A stretch of 64,000 bases of DNA from Lucinisca nassula (Eukaryota; Mollusca; Bivalvia; Lucinida; Lucinidae): positions 61,340,406 through 61,404,405 of the forward strand of contig OY757010.1 of NCBI GenBank assembly GCA_963580285.1, read 5' to 3'. The notes below the pieces were generated by a model. It saw only the letters and a program-made list of their open reading frames with translations, was not told the DNA's origin and did no database searches. Made by a program: the position numbers and the translations under genes. Positions 31,901-46,900 of the stretch are shown here, in pieces (position 1 is the stretch's first letter; every line of letters begins with the position of its first letter).

Positions 31901-34900
31901 AAATATATTAATTCATGTTGACGGATAAGGCAAAGAAGTTTGTTTTTCCGATCATAGGTATAAATGAGCCCAAGCGAATTTGTGTCTTCGAGCATTCCTC
32001 CATGACAAACTTTAACTGCGCATGCCAAGCCATTCAGAGGGGCCAGGGATATGGCTTTCTGTCTGAAGGTTCCTCTTGATTCGCTGCTTGTATGAGCGAG
32101 CGGCGAAAGTTCTGGCGAGACTGCGTGGATGCGCAGGCTCGCCTGAACCTTCGCTGCTCGCATAAGCGTTAAGTACCAAAATCGCTTGACGGGGCCCAAA
32201 TAATTACAATGGTAACCAACACACTTACAGCTGTGGGATAAAACGAATCTCATTCAGTTGAAAAATGAAAGGACATATTATTGACTTACGCACATTATCT
32301 GTGGCATGGACAGACGAATCATCCTCACAATCACCGTTTTTACAGCGCTGAAAGAGAACAACAAATCTACGAATGTTAAAGTTATATTTTCAGCTTTATT
32401 TTCTTCACGCATATTTACATTATTGCTGTTGTGGTTATGGCACTAATAAATTATGATGTTATTACTAGGTGGCATGATGTTTTCTATCTTTATCTATCTT
32501 CATATACTGTTTGTTTTGTTTGAATTGAAGTTTAACGTCCGCTCAACACTGTTAAGGTCATTTTGGAAACGTTGATTCCAATTTTGTGGGACTTTTACCC
32601 GACATTGAGATGAAATGACATCTCAAGCCCTGCCGGCCCGACTCGCACCGCCTTGCCTGGGCAGGCTTAGATCCTGTAAGCGGTTTACCAGTACTCCTGT
32701 GCGGGTCGGTTTCAGCTCTGCATGGAAGCATTATGCAGCCAATTTATTTCTTCAAGCCCCAATGGGCCGGGGCCTCTTCATATACTGAGTCGGTCACATT
32801 TGGCCATTGACTCATTTAGAATGTTTGCTAAATTTACAATTTAGCAAAAATCACTGAATGAGTCAATAAAGCCATGATAAAGTTCATAATATAATTATGT
32901 ATGAGTCACCAGGTTCTTCCTTACAGGCTTTGATTCCTTTTACATTCCGCACAAGAAAAGTTTTGAGAAAATGAATTCTTCTGGGCATGGAACCTGTTTA
33001 ATTTTATGTGCTAGTTTGAGATGAACCTGTTGCAAGGACCACATATCTATCCTTATTAGGAGTCATTCCGGGTGTATACACGCTAAGTGGTTCTTCAGTA
33101 TACGGAAAATGTTTATTAACTGAATAATTTTATTGACCTTTCACAGAGTTTATCCGGTGTGCGTGCAAAATTCATGCAGCATGGTGTTAACCATGAAATC
33201 TGAATTCATATCTATTCTTCCTTGACATTTTTGGAAAATGGCTAAGTTGTAAAGGTGAATAGCAATATTTTGCGCCATTGTGAGATTCAGTTATTATATT
33301 CATTAAGTCCGAAATGTCTAGTCCTATTTCGTAACAACCTGTAAGAGGACTTATAATGCAAGCGATACCATTTTCCAAAAACACAAAAGTTTTGCAAACG
33401 AAAATGCACACATGAATCAAGCGAAGACACAAATCTGCTTGCACAACCTCACAGACTGTTCAGATTTTCATAAATATTCGTCGTCCCGAAGCTCTTTCAC
33501 TCAAACAGATAATTTTATGTTGCAAATACATTACATTAACAAGCCAACTAGTAAAGCAAAGGTCATCACTCAGGAAAGGCCACAATCAAAGAACGCAGCC
33601 ATCTCAAGTCACCTATAGAAATTGACACGAAGGCACACCCACAAAAAACAGACGAAACATGCACTAACAGCGCAAAACCAAATAACAGTTAAGACAGTGC
33701 AAAAGAACAACCCCCATTGGACGGTCAGTAGTAAAACTTCTTGGGGTGGGGGCTTCAACTCCGGAGTTTATGAACTTTCAACCCTCGCCCTCAGTTCCAG
33801 TACAGAACCTCCAGTAATCATGGAGCGGTACGACTAGCACCACTTTTCCTTGGCAGGCTTGTGTAGCCGTTTATTATGTTAATCCTTATCTTGCTGAATA
33901 TTCAGTTAAGCTACACCCATTTCTGTCTGTCAACCAATTAAATTACTTGATGTAATTTATTGCTACAAATTCATAAACTGAATCCAAACAGTGTAGATCC
34001 TGATGGCTTCTTCAGAAGCCATCTGATCTGGATCTACATTGTTTGCAAAGATAGGGGTTGTCGTGAACAGCAAAATAAGGGTTAAAGTTCGTTTTTGAAT
34101 GTTTGTATTGCTTATATATTTTTGTTTCGGATAGTCAGTTGGCTATTTTGTGGGAATGTAACTGACCTTTTTTGCTTTCTACTACTGATGTTTCCATTAG
34201 AGTCTAGTTATTTCATGTTTAGGTTTCTTTCCATTTGGTGTCTCTGATGGGAGGCGTGGGTTAATTATATCGTTTCCCGATCATTGCCTGCACTTCTGTT
34301 TTAGACCTAAGCGGTTTACCAGCACTCGGGTTCGGTCGATTTCTGCTCTACGCGGAAGTAACCATGCAGCGTTATCCATTTCTCCAAGCCCCCCCCCCCC
34401 CGTACGCGGGTGTGTTATCGTGATGCCATCGTAATAAAATGTTGAGCCAAGGACCTGGACTGGTTTCACGGACACATATTTTCGCTAATACTATGTCCTG
34501 TGAAACTTCAATAACTTGGACAGCTTTGGCATATAATGTGAGATACTAACTCAATCTTGAGTCCGATGATTAAGTCATTGCTCCAGGTAACAAATACAGT
34601 AAAAATTCCTATATTGAGACCACCTTTGGGACTGTTCAAAAGTGGTCTTTAAGACCACTTTTGAACAGTTCCAAAGGTGGCCCCTGTCCAAAGGACATTC
34701 TGTGGAGAAAACACAAAGACAGAATGGCGCATCCTACTAAATAAGATTTTATCGCAGAATTAGTCTTAAGTTTAGGTGGGCTTAATACAGGAATTTTACT
34801 GTGCAATAAAATTCCTATATTCTCCTTTCGAATAGTCCAAAAGACGACCATTGCTACAGGACCGGAGGATAAGAAAACACAATGACAGAATAACTAAAAT

Positions 34901-37900
34901 CTTCTAAAGGGTTGCTTTTAAAAGCAGAGTTAGTCTTAATTTCAAGTGATCTTAAATGTTGGAGGGGGTCTTACACTGAAAAGTATGTTGTGTGTACCGA
35001 TTGTAATCGTCTCGACTAGGTTCTCGAATGTAAATCACAACCATCTGCTTTTTATTGAATACTGAAAAGATGTCATTGACTTATCCCCTTTTGCCTGAAC
35101 CGGTGATACAATAACCCCTCAGTGGTTGGTCATTTATATTATCCATATCTAGATTCAATGTCCATAAATGTTCGAGCGCGCATGCTTTCATTCCAAACAT
35201 TTATTCATCAATAATATATCAACTTGACGAGCACCATGCGAACTTTAAATGACAAAAATAAAATAAAATGGTTTATCTTTCATCAAGTGTGTTGATTTAA
35301 AAAGCGGAAGTTTACCAATGTAAAGCTTAGTACCTTGTACGCATCACATGACGTTCCCTCCATCGGTATCATTTTATGGACAATGCCGCTGCTGTTACAA
35401 CACAAAAGGCCATGGCATATGTCACTGTATTGGTTTCCGTACTTTTCCTAAAATGTATATAACATATTTCCAGTAGAACAAGGCCAGGAATGTTGTTAGG
35501 GTATACTGACCATTTTCAAAAATTATTACAGATTATAGAAACCATACAATGAAACATTCACAGGTGTCAAGTCAAAAAATATAAAACCCTACTACTACAC
35601 CGTTTGAAATGCTGTGATGCCAACAATGCAGAACATTACAAAACACAGAATGCAATGAAACTTAAGTGACCCGAACACCGATCGATCGTTTACCATGGCT
35701 AAATGGAAATTACGAAAACACGCCTATACAAATACATTGTAAATAATAATGATAATAATAACTTTATTCCAAGAGGATAATATACACCACGAAAACACGC
35801 CTATATAATAATTATTTTGACCCCTTTGAACCCCACTTTTATATAGTAAAACTGGGGTAAAGAGGGTAAACATTATTTTCCTTATTTCTGTTCTAAAATA
35901 TAGATTATGGGTACTCGTTAGAAGCGCCTCGATGAGGCGGTTCTAACGAGTACCCACAATCTATATTTTGAGCAGAAATAAGAAATTCGAGGCGGTTCTA
36001 ACGAGTATCCATAATTTATATGCTGAGCAGAAATAAGAAAACTATCACAATTTTTCATCTTAAAATTTCAGTTTTTTTCGGCGGTAAAGTGTTCAATGTT
36101 TCTGTATATGCAAGTGTTCGTAAAGTTGGGCACGAGTGCCAGTCAAACATATGGTCCTGATTGTAACATTTATATGAGCAGGTATGCATTGTGATTTTTG
36201 ATAAAATTGTTCCCACCTAATAATACAAACAGCAGTAACATATTCACAAATATTAACATATTCACAAACATATACATATATGAACGTTAAAAGGACCTTG
36301 ACCACCAAGGCTTGGGCGAGGTATGCGCGGCAGAAACCAATTTCTAAACAGCACGTCCCTAAGCCCATACTCGTTTGATAGTCCCTAAATATGTTCTTGA
36401 AATGGTTATCCTGTGGAAGCATGGAATACACCACAGAACTGAAAAATATGGAGTGCACATGATTTCTGGGTCAGACTAGCTAGTTTCGGCAATACAGTCG
36501 CAGACGTACTACGGTCTATAGAATATCGGCCCTAGAATATACGCTCTATATGTTTAGGAAAAAATAGAATAGACAAATTAAGTTATGGATATTTTAACTT
36601 TTAAACATAACGTTAGCACTTTACTCCACAGGTCGCAGGCTTGTCCATTCGAGTCACCTTAAGCGAAAAGTTCCGAGGCGGGGAAGTAAGGTCACACATC
36701 GAAAAAACGCACATTTTAAGATGAAAAACGTAAAACATACATTGTGGGTACACGTTTGAACCGACTCATCAATATTAATTTTAGAGCAGAAATAGGTGAA
36801 AGGTTTACCCCTGTAAACCTCGGGTTACCCCTGTAAACCTCATGCGGACTGAACAAATTATATGTCTACATCGACGGAAGTAAGGGCGAGGACTGTGGCC
36901 ACGTAAACTCGATTTAAGTTCCCAGTGGAATTCGTATCACTGACCGTTCCAAGGCGGTTCTTCTGTCGCGGTTTATTTTTTGTTATGGTTTGCCTTTGAG
37001 TGTTTGTATCGCTTTTATTATTTTGTTTTGTTTTGGATAGCCATTTTGTGGGAAAGTAACTGTCCTTTTGGCTTTTCGCTATTGATGTTTCCATTAAGGT
37101 TTAATGTTTCATGTTTGTGTTTCTTTCCCTTTGGTGTCTCTGATGGGAGCTGTGGGTTAATTGTATCGATTCCTGATCATTGTAGGTTCAAGAGGGGTCA
37201 GAAATATATAGGCTTTTTTGTGATAAACTAGAGCCCCATAGTGGAGCTAGAACCCCATCCAAATGCCAGTGCATTTAGGAAAACATTCGGCAGGATTTTG
37301 AACATGTAAACTGTGTGTACGTCTGTGAGACTAATTAGTACACACACGCCGTGCCTTTATTGTATGTATGTTTTGTGTGTTCTTTAGAATCTGAGTATAC
37401 ACAGCTAGCCTTCATTTGAAAAAAAAAAAAAAAAAAAAAAAAAACATCGAAAAGATATACATGTATACGTATCTCAAAATTATTCCAGTTATATCCCCGA
37501 ATTAGACGCTACGAGTAATCTCCACTGCTTCGAATTTGCCTTTGCTAAAATACATTTACACTGCCCAGCAGACACTCAACGTAGAAGTAACGTTGAAACA
37601 ATGTTGAAAACGTTGTTTCAACGTTTATTCTACGATGAGTCAACGTTTTGTGCCTGCAGAGTAACTCCGATTTTCAGAACGGTAGATACTTCACCACGTG
37701 AACAAGTCCGTGAAATAAAACCCACTAAACCCCACTTTATATAGAGAAAACTGGGGTTTACGGGGGTATACATTATTTTTCGCATTTCTGCTCCAAGACA
37801 TAGGTTTTGGGTACTTGTTAGAACCGCCTCAATGAGGCGGTTATTACGAGCACCCACAACCTATGTTTGAAGTAAAAATAAGAAAAATATGACATATTTT

Positions 37901-40900
37901 CATCAGAAAAGTAGCCATCTTGGAGATGTGAAAAATGCACTATATCGCACGGGTGTGTTATCATAATGTACCGGTTAATATCATGCGCCATGGAATGCAC
38001 TGTTTTTATATTAAAGTAAAGATGATAAAATCTGAGTGAAAAGGTAATGCGTTTTGTTAAGTTCTGAACTTATTGGAACTTACTCGACAAACCACAAAGC
38101 TTCGGCCAAACACATATTCACACTGATGGTCAGCTTCTATATAGATACCAGGCAATTTGAAGTCAGGCAGTAATGTCAGAGGATCACTGCTGTCTTTAAT
38201 CAGACAAGACCTGGGAAGGATACAGAAGCATGAATAGACATAAAAAAGTTCGATGCGTGGCTGATTTCTTTTCTTTTGTGCCGAGGTTTTACATCCCCGT
38301 CAACACTAGTTAGGTAATTTTGGAGGCGTTGCATCCGATATTGTAAGACTTTTCCCGACATTGAGATAATACGAGCTCAACCGCCCAAAGACACTTCTAG
38401 GGTCTAAGGAGCGGTCAGACTCGCACCACTGTTACTGTTCTTAGCGGTTTAACAGTACTCCAGATCGGTCGATTTCAGATCTGCACGGGAACACCATGAA
38501 GCCCAATCTATTAGTCCAAGCCCTGGGGTTCGGGGCGCTATGTATGCCGTCTGATTTAATAGATGGCGTCAAAAATATGCGACGGCTTAATTATAATTGT
38601 ACATGGGTTTGTTCCTGCAAAATTTATGATCAACACGATGATTTTGTTTTGAGGTTGTAAACTTTCCTTTCTTGGATGGTGGTGTTCCTTTTGCGGCATC
38701 CTATGGTGTTTATATCGCAATACTGCGATTTGCCAGATTGTCTAGCTATGTAATTGACTTCAACACTCGTAATAAATCGTTAACTGCTAAACTCTTAATC
38801 AGGGTAATCGGTATCATAAACTACGCAAAGTCTTTACAAATTTTTATAGACGGCTTTTCGATTTAAATTCAAGATACAATGTTGAATCTCTTCTGCAATG
38901 AGGTCTATTGGAACCCGAATTTTATTGTGACTTAGTAAATATATACTTGCAATGACTTCGGCACCCAATTTCGTAAAATCATTCTTCGATATAAAAAGCT
39001 GGGATACAACATAAATGTTATAAGACAGACTGCATGCATGGTAGTTAAACCCAATCACGATTGACAACTTTGCTTTCCTCTGGTAGGTCAGGCCTCAGAT
39101 TCTATGGCGGTTCCAGCATAAATGCTTTCTGAGAATTAGAGAGAATTTAATTTTATGTAATGTTGGTTGGTGCCTGATGCTCTGTCTCTGGTCGGGCCCA
39201 TCGGAGTCTAACTGTTGGTTTTCTTTTGCTCCAGCATTTCAGTGGTTTCTTGCTGTCGAGTCCTCACCGTTGTTTCATGTGGGCTGAACAAATTATTTGT
39301 CTAAATCGCGATGGAAGTAAGGGCGGGGATTGCAGCTGCGTAAAATCGATTTAAGCCCCCAGTGGAATTCGTTTCACTGACCGTTCCAAGCCGGTTCTTC
39401 TGTCGTGGCTTAATTTTCTTACGGTTTGTCTTTGAGTGTGTTCTGCTTACATTATTTTGGTTTGGATAGCCAGTTGGCCATTTTGTGGGAAAGTAACTGT
39501 CCATTTGGCTTTCAGCTATTGATGTTTCCATTAAAGTCTAGTTATTTCATGTTTGTGTTTCTTTCCCTTTGATGTCACTGCTGGGAGCTGTGGGTTAATT
39601 GTATCGATTCCTGATCATTGCCTTCACTTCTATATTTAATTATACTGCACTAACATCGTGGCTTTCGACATGACCCTGCTGACAGCAATTGGTTTTGCTA
39701 CAATTTCAAATATTACAAATTTAAACCTATGACCTGGTTGATATATTAGAAAAGCCACGCCAATTCCTTACTGACAACCAATCATATTACTAAATCATTC
39801 ATTTTGAAAATTGAATGAGAAACAGTGTAGATTCTGATCAGACTGTTTGCAAAGGTAGGGGTTGTTGTGGTCAGCGGGAAATGCGTTAAGTGCGTTAAAA
39901 TTTGGATATCTGCATTGAATATTGTCTTTAGGTGATAACAATGTATATCAGAGTTTTGGCGATCTCAAAGTAACTTTTACGATTCCACACGGTCGCAAAC
40001 ATATATTTCAGGGCTCCGTTTGGGACCACTGTGTGTTATTGTCGACCGTTCTGAAACCAGCGATATTTTTACAAATGATGATTCGGCCTATGCCTATCCA
40101 CAACACTTTGTATACAGTCAAATTCCGCTATTAAGACCACCTATAATTAGGACTAAATCCGCTCTCAAAAGCTTATTGAGAAGGTTTCAGCTTTTCCTTC
40201 TTTGTGTTTTATACACCCAGTGTCTTCGAAAGCGAGACCATCTTTGGGACTGTTCAAAAGTGGTCTTAAGACTTCTTTTGAATTAAGACCACTATTGAAC
40301 AGTCCCAAAGGTGGTCTTAATATAGGAATTTTACTGTATATACAGTTAATAATGTTAATGCACTAAGTGCACAAAGGCTCTAATCTCTATGTACATGTAC
40401 CTATTAGGACTTTCCACAATGTCTTCTAATTCACTCTCAGAACAATCCGAAAACTGCCACAGATTGTCTCCGTCTTTTGACAGAGGGTGGATGTCTGGAG
40501 TCATCACGTAACCGTCATCTTCACAGTCATTCCCTTTGCTATCCACAGTAAGTCCAAGGCTTGAAATAAAGAAAATTCTAACGAAATTGGCATAAAATTA
40601 GGCTGCGACAAGCGAAAAAAAGCATCTTCGAGCATGTACGCTCGTGTACGCTCAGAAGAGTCGCAAAATTGTCTTTCACAACTTTGGTGTCATTGATTTA
40701 TTTATCTTACTATGTGGGTGCATAACATTACGATAACACACCCGTGCGAAATGGTGCAGTTTTACACATCTCCAAAATGGCAATTTTTTTCTGATGAAAA
40801 TCTGTGATATTTTTCTTATAAATACTGCAAACATAGGTTTTGGGTTCTCGTTAGAACCGCCTCATTGAGGCGGTTCTAACGAGTACCCACAACCTATGTC

Positions 40901-43900
40901 TTGGAGCAAGAACAAGAAAAATAATGTATACCCCACTAAACCCCAGTTTTATCTATATAAAGTGGGGTATAAGGGGGTCTTAATTGCACGGATTTGTTCA
41001 CGTGATGATCTCTCACTACTTCAGGACCATTAAGCCAGTCTATAATCAAACAATCGAACCACCGGTGCTGTCACTGCTTTAATTATTATATTGGGGTGAA
41101 CTCCAGAATCAACTACCCAAGCGACCAGTCACTTAGTTATTTCTTGTACGTGAAAACAAGCTGCCGGCCTATGAAGGCCCCTGCAGATAGGCTACACTTG
41201 ATGCACGATATATCGCATATCATAAAAGAAAACAACCCATTAATCCACAAAATTATAAACTGATCGGCAGATGGAGAAAGAGGGAGAGAGTGTACCTGAG
41301 GCCGATCCGTTGTGCAATTCTTGTTTGTATAATAAAGTCTATGTCCTCTTTGATCACTGATATGCTTCTGTTGGTGCACATAGACATGTTGTAGCCTTGA
41401 CCTACAAAATATTATAATCATAATAGCGAAAAATGTTCGTCGTGTATACAAGCATTTATGTACAGTCCGAAATAACTTCTATTTCAGAATTATCACTGCT
41501 GTTTTGAAGTTTGTCAAACACACTGGGTTGTCATTAAGCGGGCGTTTTAGCGTGACAAATATTTTAAAATATATCTACAGTCGAACTTTAATGGCTCGAA
41601 CACCTTTGGGACCTCGAAAATCTGTTCGAGACAGGGGTAGTTCGAGCCACTGAAGGTTACTGCCAGGAGGCATAACGTGATACTTTTAGACATCTTTTCG
41701 GTGTTCTATGATAAATATGTATGCTGTGTGTACTCATTAGAATCGCCTCATCGAGGCGATTCTAATGAGTACACACAGCATACATTTGCAAGAATAAAGA
41801 CTGAAATCTCCTTAATCATCCCTCACTATTTCTTCTGTAGAGGATTTCGCTAGGGGCTCAAGAACGCGTTCGACTGAGCCATGGTAAACGAGCCATCGGT
41901 GTTCGAGCCATCGAAGTTCTACTGTGTGTCTTTTAGGAGCTATTAAATAGACGGCATGCACTGTGCGCATCTGTCAACATTTCATAAGGGATACAACTTT
42001 TGGACTTCTTATAAGCTTTCCTGTTCATTTCAGCCCTCTGAAAACGGAATCTACTTGTTAACCCTCATCTTGCTGAATATTCATTTAAGCCACTCCCCTT
42101 TCTGTCTATCAACCAATCAAATTACTCGATGTAATTTATTGCTACAAATTCCAAAACTGAATGCCAAACAGTGTAGATCCTGATCAGGTGGAAGAAGCCA
42201 CCTGATCTGGATCTACGCTGTTTGCAAATATAGGGGTGGTCGTGAACAGCAAGATAAGGGTTAAGAAAAGACATAACGAAAACATGCCTAAATAACAGTG
42301 GTATATTTCTGCACTGAGATATAGGTTGTTAGTACTTGTTAGAAGCGGTTCTAATGAATACCCACACTCTATATTTTGAGCAGAAATAGGAAAATATATT
42401 AGAATTTCCGTGTGTTTTTTTTTTTTTTTTTTCGGCGGTAAAGTTCGCAATGTATTTGTATAGGCGTGTTTTCGTAATGCCTGGACATCAGGAACAATTG
42501 TTGTTGTGAGAACAGACCTCATGTAATATGCAAAATAAGACTGATATTATTGTAAATATAGCCAAACTTACTTTTAACCTTTCCAATGTCATAGCTGTAA
42601 CAAAAGAATCGTGGAGAATTACAAATGCAGTAGACGACATAATTACACGGATTATTACAATTCCATCAAAAGACAAAGTAACAGGTAGCCAAACATTCAT
42701 AATGATGGCATTTTGTGCTTCCTGTGCGTGGTATAAGCACTTCATTTTTTCATGGTTCAAACTTGAGTTGATTACGTTTGGTATGGCCGTTTGCTAAATA
42801 CATATGGGCCCCGTCAAGCGATTTTGGTACTTATCGCCTATGCGAGCAGCGAAGGTTCAGGCGAGCCTGCGCATCCACGCAGTTTCGCCAGAACCTTCGC
42901 TGCTCGCTCATACAAGCAGTGAATCAAGAGGAACCTTCAGACAGAAAGCCAAATTCCTGGCCCCTCTGAATGGCTGGGCATGAGCAGTTAAAACTTGTCA
43001 TGACGGAATGCTCGAAGACACAAATTCGCTTGGCAGGGCTCATATGAAGATACAGAAGACCCTCGTTATACCGACAGTATCTGTTTCCTAATGTTTTTGA
43101 TGTCAAAAAGAAATAGCCGCTATAAAGTATCCGTATATAATAGGTAAAAATATATGGACTCCAACCCCAAAATTACGTCAAGAAATGTTAAGGACATTTG
43201 TTGAGTTTTCTTATTTTTTTTGTATTAAATATTTGTAATAGTGACTATCTCAATTTGTCCGAGGTTTGTCGTTATATCGAATGCCGCTATAAAGAAAGTC
43301 GACTGTGCCACAATAATAGAACATAGGCTACCAATGGCAACAAGAAACAAAAACATAACAAAACAATACATAAAAAGGCCACAAAGAAAATCAACGCAAC
43401 CAGATACATGTATCTCTTCCTCGACGAGGTAATTTACACTGCTATAATATTTATTTATTACCCTTGTGTGAAGGGAATATGACGATTTGTTCACCCGAGC
43501 AATTATTTATTGAATATGGCGATTTGTTCACCCAAGCAGGTAATATTGCCCGAGGGCATATTCCCCTCACACGAGGGCAACACATGATTTGTTATTCCGA
43601 ATCTGGCTTCTAGAGATTTATCATTGAATGCTTCAAAAATAGATAAAAAACAAGAGGGCCAAGATGGCGCTGTATCGCTCACCCGTGGACCAAAAATCAT
43701 AAAAAAGAATAAACTGTGAAAGAAGGCAAGGCATGTTTGTTAACCGGACTGATATAAATATCTTCATAGATACAATGCTGTCATCAGTTGAACCCTTAGA
43801 CAGGGTCCTATTTGGCCCCAGGGCTATTGCCAGGAATCAAAGGGAAATAAAAAGGTCGACCTCACCAGTTTTTGAACTCATCCGAGCTTTTATCCCTGAC

Positions 43901-46900
43901 TTACTTGTTTGTAAGTTATAAGAAGATCCAATTAAAACTGAAGGGCTACGGTGATGACAAGGTCAAAAACTGATATTTTCTGCAATCAAAGGGGCGAAAC
44001 TCTAATATAACAAAGCATCGCAGGCAATACAAATCCCCTTGCACGAGACCATTTTGTGTGTGGAAAACACTGAACTGGCAAAAGTCCAACTTGCTTGAGA
44101 TGTTATCATTCGCTGCATCTGTGCAACGTTTTATTAAAATCCATCTATAAATATAGGCTCTAGAGCGATGACACTGTTTTTCTAAAAATAGTCCAAGTGA
44201 CCCTAACCTTCAGCCCAGGACCCCGAAAGTCGAACTGGCTCCAGGTATAATCAATTCCAACATTTAAGTAAAGTTATAGCAAATTGCATCGATATGTATA
44301 GTCACTAGAGCGATAAAAAGATTTTCTATAAATAGTCACAGTGACCCTTACCTTGACCTCCGCAGCCTGAAAGTCGAACTTGCTTGAGACATTATCATAC
44401 CCAACATTTGGGTGAATTTATATTAAAATCTATCAATAAACGTAGGCACTAGAGCAGTGTAAAAGGTTTTCTATAAAAAGCCACAGTGACCATGACCTTG
44501 AGCCGAGGACCCTGAAAGTCAAACTCGCTCGAGATATTGTCATAAGGAATATTTGTGTGAAATTATTTTGAAATCGGTGAAGAAATGTGGACGCTAGAGT
44601 GATGACAAAGTTTTTTTCTAAGAATAGCCACAGTGACATTGACCATGAGACCACGACCTTGAAAGTCCAACTCGCACATAAGGAACGTTTGTGTGAAGTT
44701 ATATTAAAATCAGTGAAGAAATGTAGGCGCCAGAATGATGAAAAAGTTTTTTTTTCTAAAACTAGCCACAGTAACCTTGACCTTGAGGACACAACTCGCT
44801 CCAGATATTGTCATAAGGAACATTTGTGTGAAGTAACATTGAAATTGGTCAAGAAATGTAGGCGCTAGAGCGATGACAATGTTTTCTAGAAATAGCCACA
44901 GTGACCATGACCTTGAGGCCATGACCTTGAAAGTCGAACACGCTCGAGATATTGTAATTAGGAACATTTGTGTGACGTTACATTGAAATGGTCAAGAAAT
45001 GTAGGCCCAGAGCGTTGACAATGTTTTCTAAAAATAGCCACAGTGACCTTGAGGCAACCACATTGAAAGTCAAACTAGCTCGAGATGTTGTCCTCAGGAA
45101 CATTTATGTGAAGTTATATTAAAATCAGTCAAGAAATGTAGGCGCTAGAGCGATGACAAAGTTTTTCTACAAATAGCCAAATTGACCTTGACCTTGATGC
45201 CAAGACCTTGAAAGTCAGCTTTGCACGAGATATTGTCATAAGGAACAGTTGTGTGAAGTTATATTATAATAAGCCAAGAAATGTAGGCGCTACGGCGAAG
45301 ACAAAGTTTTTTTTTTTTTTTTTATAACTAGCCACAGTGACCTTGAAAGTCGAACGTACTTCAGATATTTTCATAAGGAACATTTGTATGAAGTTATATT
45401 GAAATCGGTCAAGAAATGTTGGCCCAAGAGCAATGAAAAAGTTTTTTTCTAAAAATAGTCACATAGACCTTTGATCTTGAGGCGAAGACCTTGAAAGACG
45501 AAGTCTCTCGAGATATTGCCATAAGGAACATTTGTGTGAAGTTATATTGAAATCGGTCAAGAAATATAAGCGCTAGAGCGATTGCAAAGTTTTCTAAAAA
45601 TAGCCTCAGTGACCTTGACCTTGAGGCCAAGACATTGAAACACGAATACGCTCGAGATATTGTCATAAGGAACATTTCTGTGAAGTTTTATTAAAATCGG
45701 TCGAGAAGTGTAGGCGCTAGAGCAATGACGAGTTTTTTTTTCTAAGAATAGCCACTGTGACAGTGACCTTGAGGCCACGACCTTGAAAGTCGAACTTGCT
45801 CTAGATATTGTCATAAGGAACATTTGTGTGCCGTTATATTGAAATGGGTCAAGAAATGTAGGCGCTAGAGCGATGACAATTTGTTTTCCAAAAATAGCCA
45901 CAGTGACCTTGACCTTGAGGCCACGACCTTGAAAGGTAAATTTGCTCGAGATATTGTCAGAAGGAATATTTATGTGAATTTATATTGAAATCGGTCTAAA
46001 TGTAGGCCCTAGAGCGATGACAAAGTTTTTTTCTAAAAACAGCCACAGTGACCTTGATCTTGAGGCCACGACCATTAAAGTCGAACTCGCTGGAGATATT
46101 GTCATAAGGAACGTTTATGTAGAAATATATTGAAATCAGTGAAGAAATGTAGGCACTAGAGCGATGGCAAAGGTTTTTTTTTCGTAAAATAGCCACAGTG
46201 AACTTGACCTTGGGGTCACATCCTTGAAAGTCAAACTCGTTTAAGATATTGTCATAAGGGACATTTGTGTGAAGTTGTATTGAAATCGGTCAAGAAATGT
46301 AGGAACTAGTGCGAGGACAAACGAACGTACGTGATGCCAAGGTCAAAGAGAGGCATTTTCTGTAATCAAGGGGGACATAACTCTCTGAAATATAGGCCGA
46401 CCTCACCAATTATTTTAACTCAGCTGAGGTTTTATCACTTATTTACTTACATGAGGTTTCAAAAAGTTACTTTGAAAACTGAAGAGGCTATGGTGATGAC
46501 AAGGTAAAAAATAGGCATTTTAGTAATCAAGGGGACGCAACGCTATGACAGATAAGGCGAACTCGCCAGTTTTTTTTAATACATCCGAGGTTTTATCCCT
46601 GACTTACTTGTTTGCAAGTTTCAAGAAGATCCGATCAAAACTGAAGCGGTAACAGTGATGACAAGGTCAAAATAAGCATTTTCAGCAAAGTAGGGGACAT
46701 AACTTCGAGGGTAATTGACCGATATCGCTAGTTTTCGAACTCATCCTAGCTTTTAACCCTGACTTAGTTGTATATAAGTTTCAGGAAGATCCGATTAAAC
46801 CTGAAGGAGCTACGGTGATGACAAATTCACAAATATGCATTTTCAGTAATCAAGGGGACGTAACTCTATGACATATAGACCGACCTCAACAGTTTTTCAA

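Noticed and set aside
31891..32253. 120-residue minus-strand open frame
   Set aside because: Coincides with the M4 repeat, which recurs in inverse orientation at 42806.
36093..36458. 121-residue minus-strand open frame
   Set aside because: No recognisable domain, ACATAT-type low complexity in the middle, and no splice sites that fit the host gene.
44433..46196. Several 66-119-residue open frames on both strands
   Set aside because: All arise from the 165-bp tandem units; the repeating F-L-I-T-I-S-R-A peptide is translated repeat.
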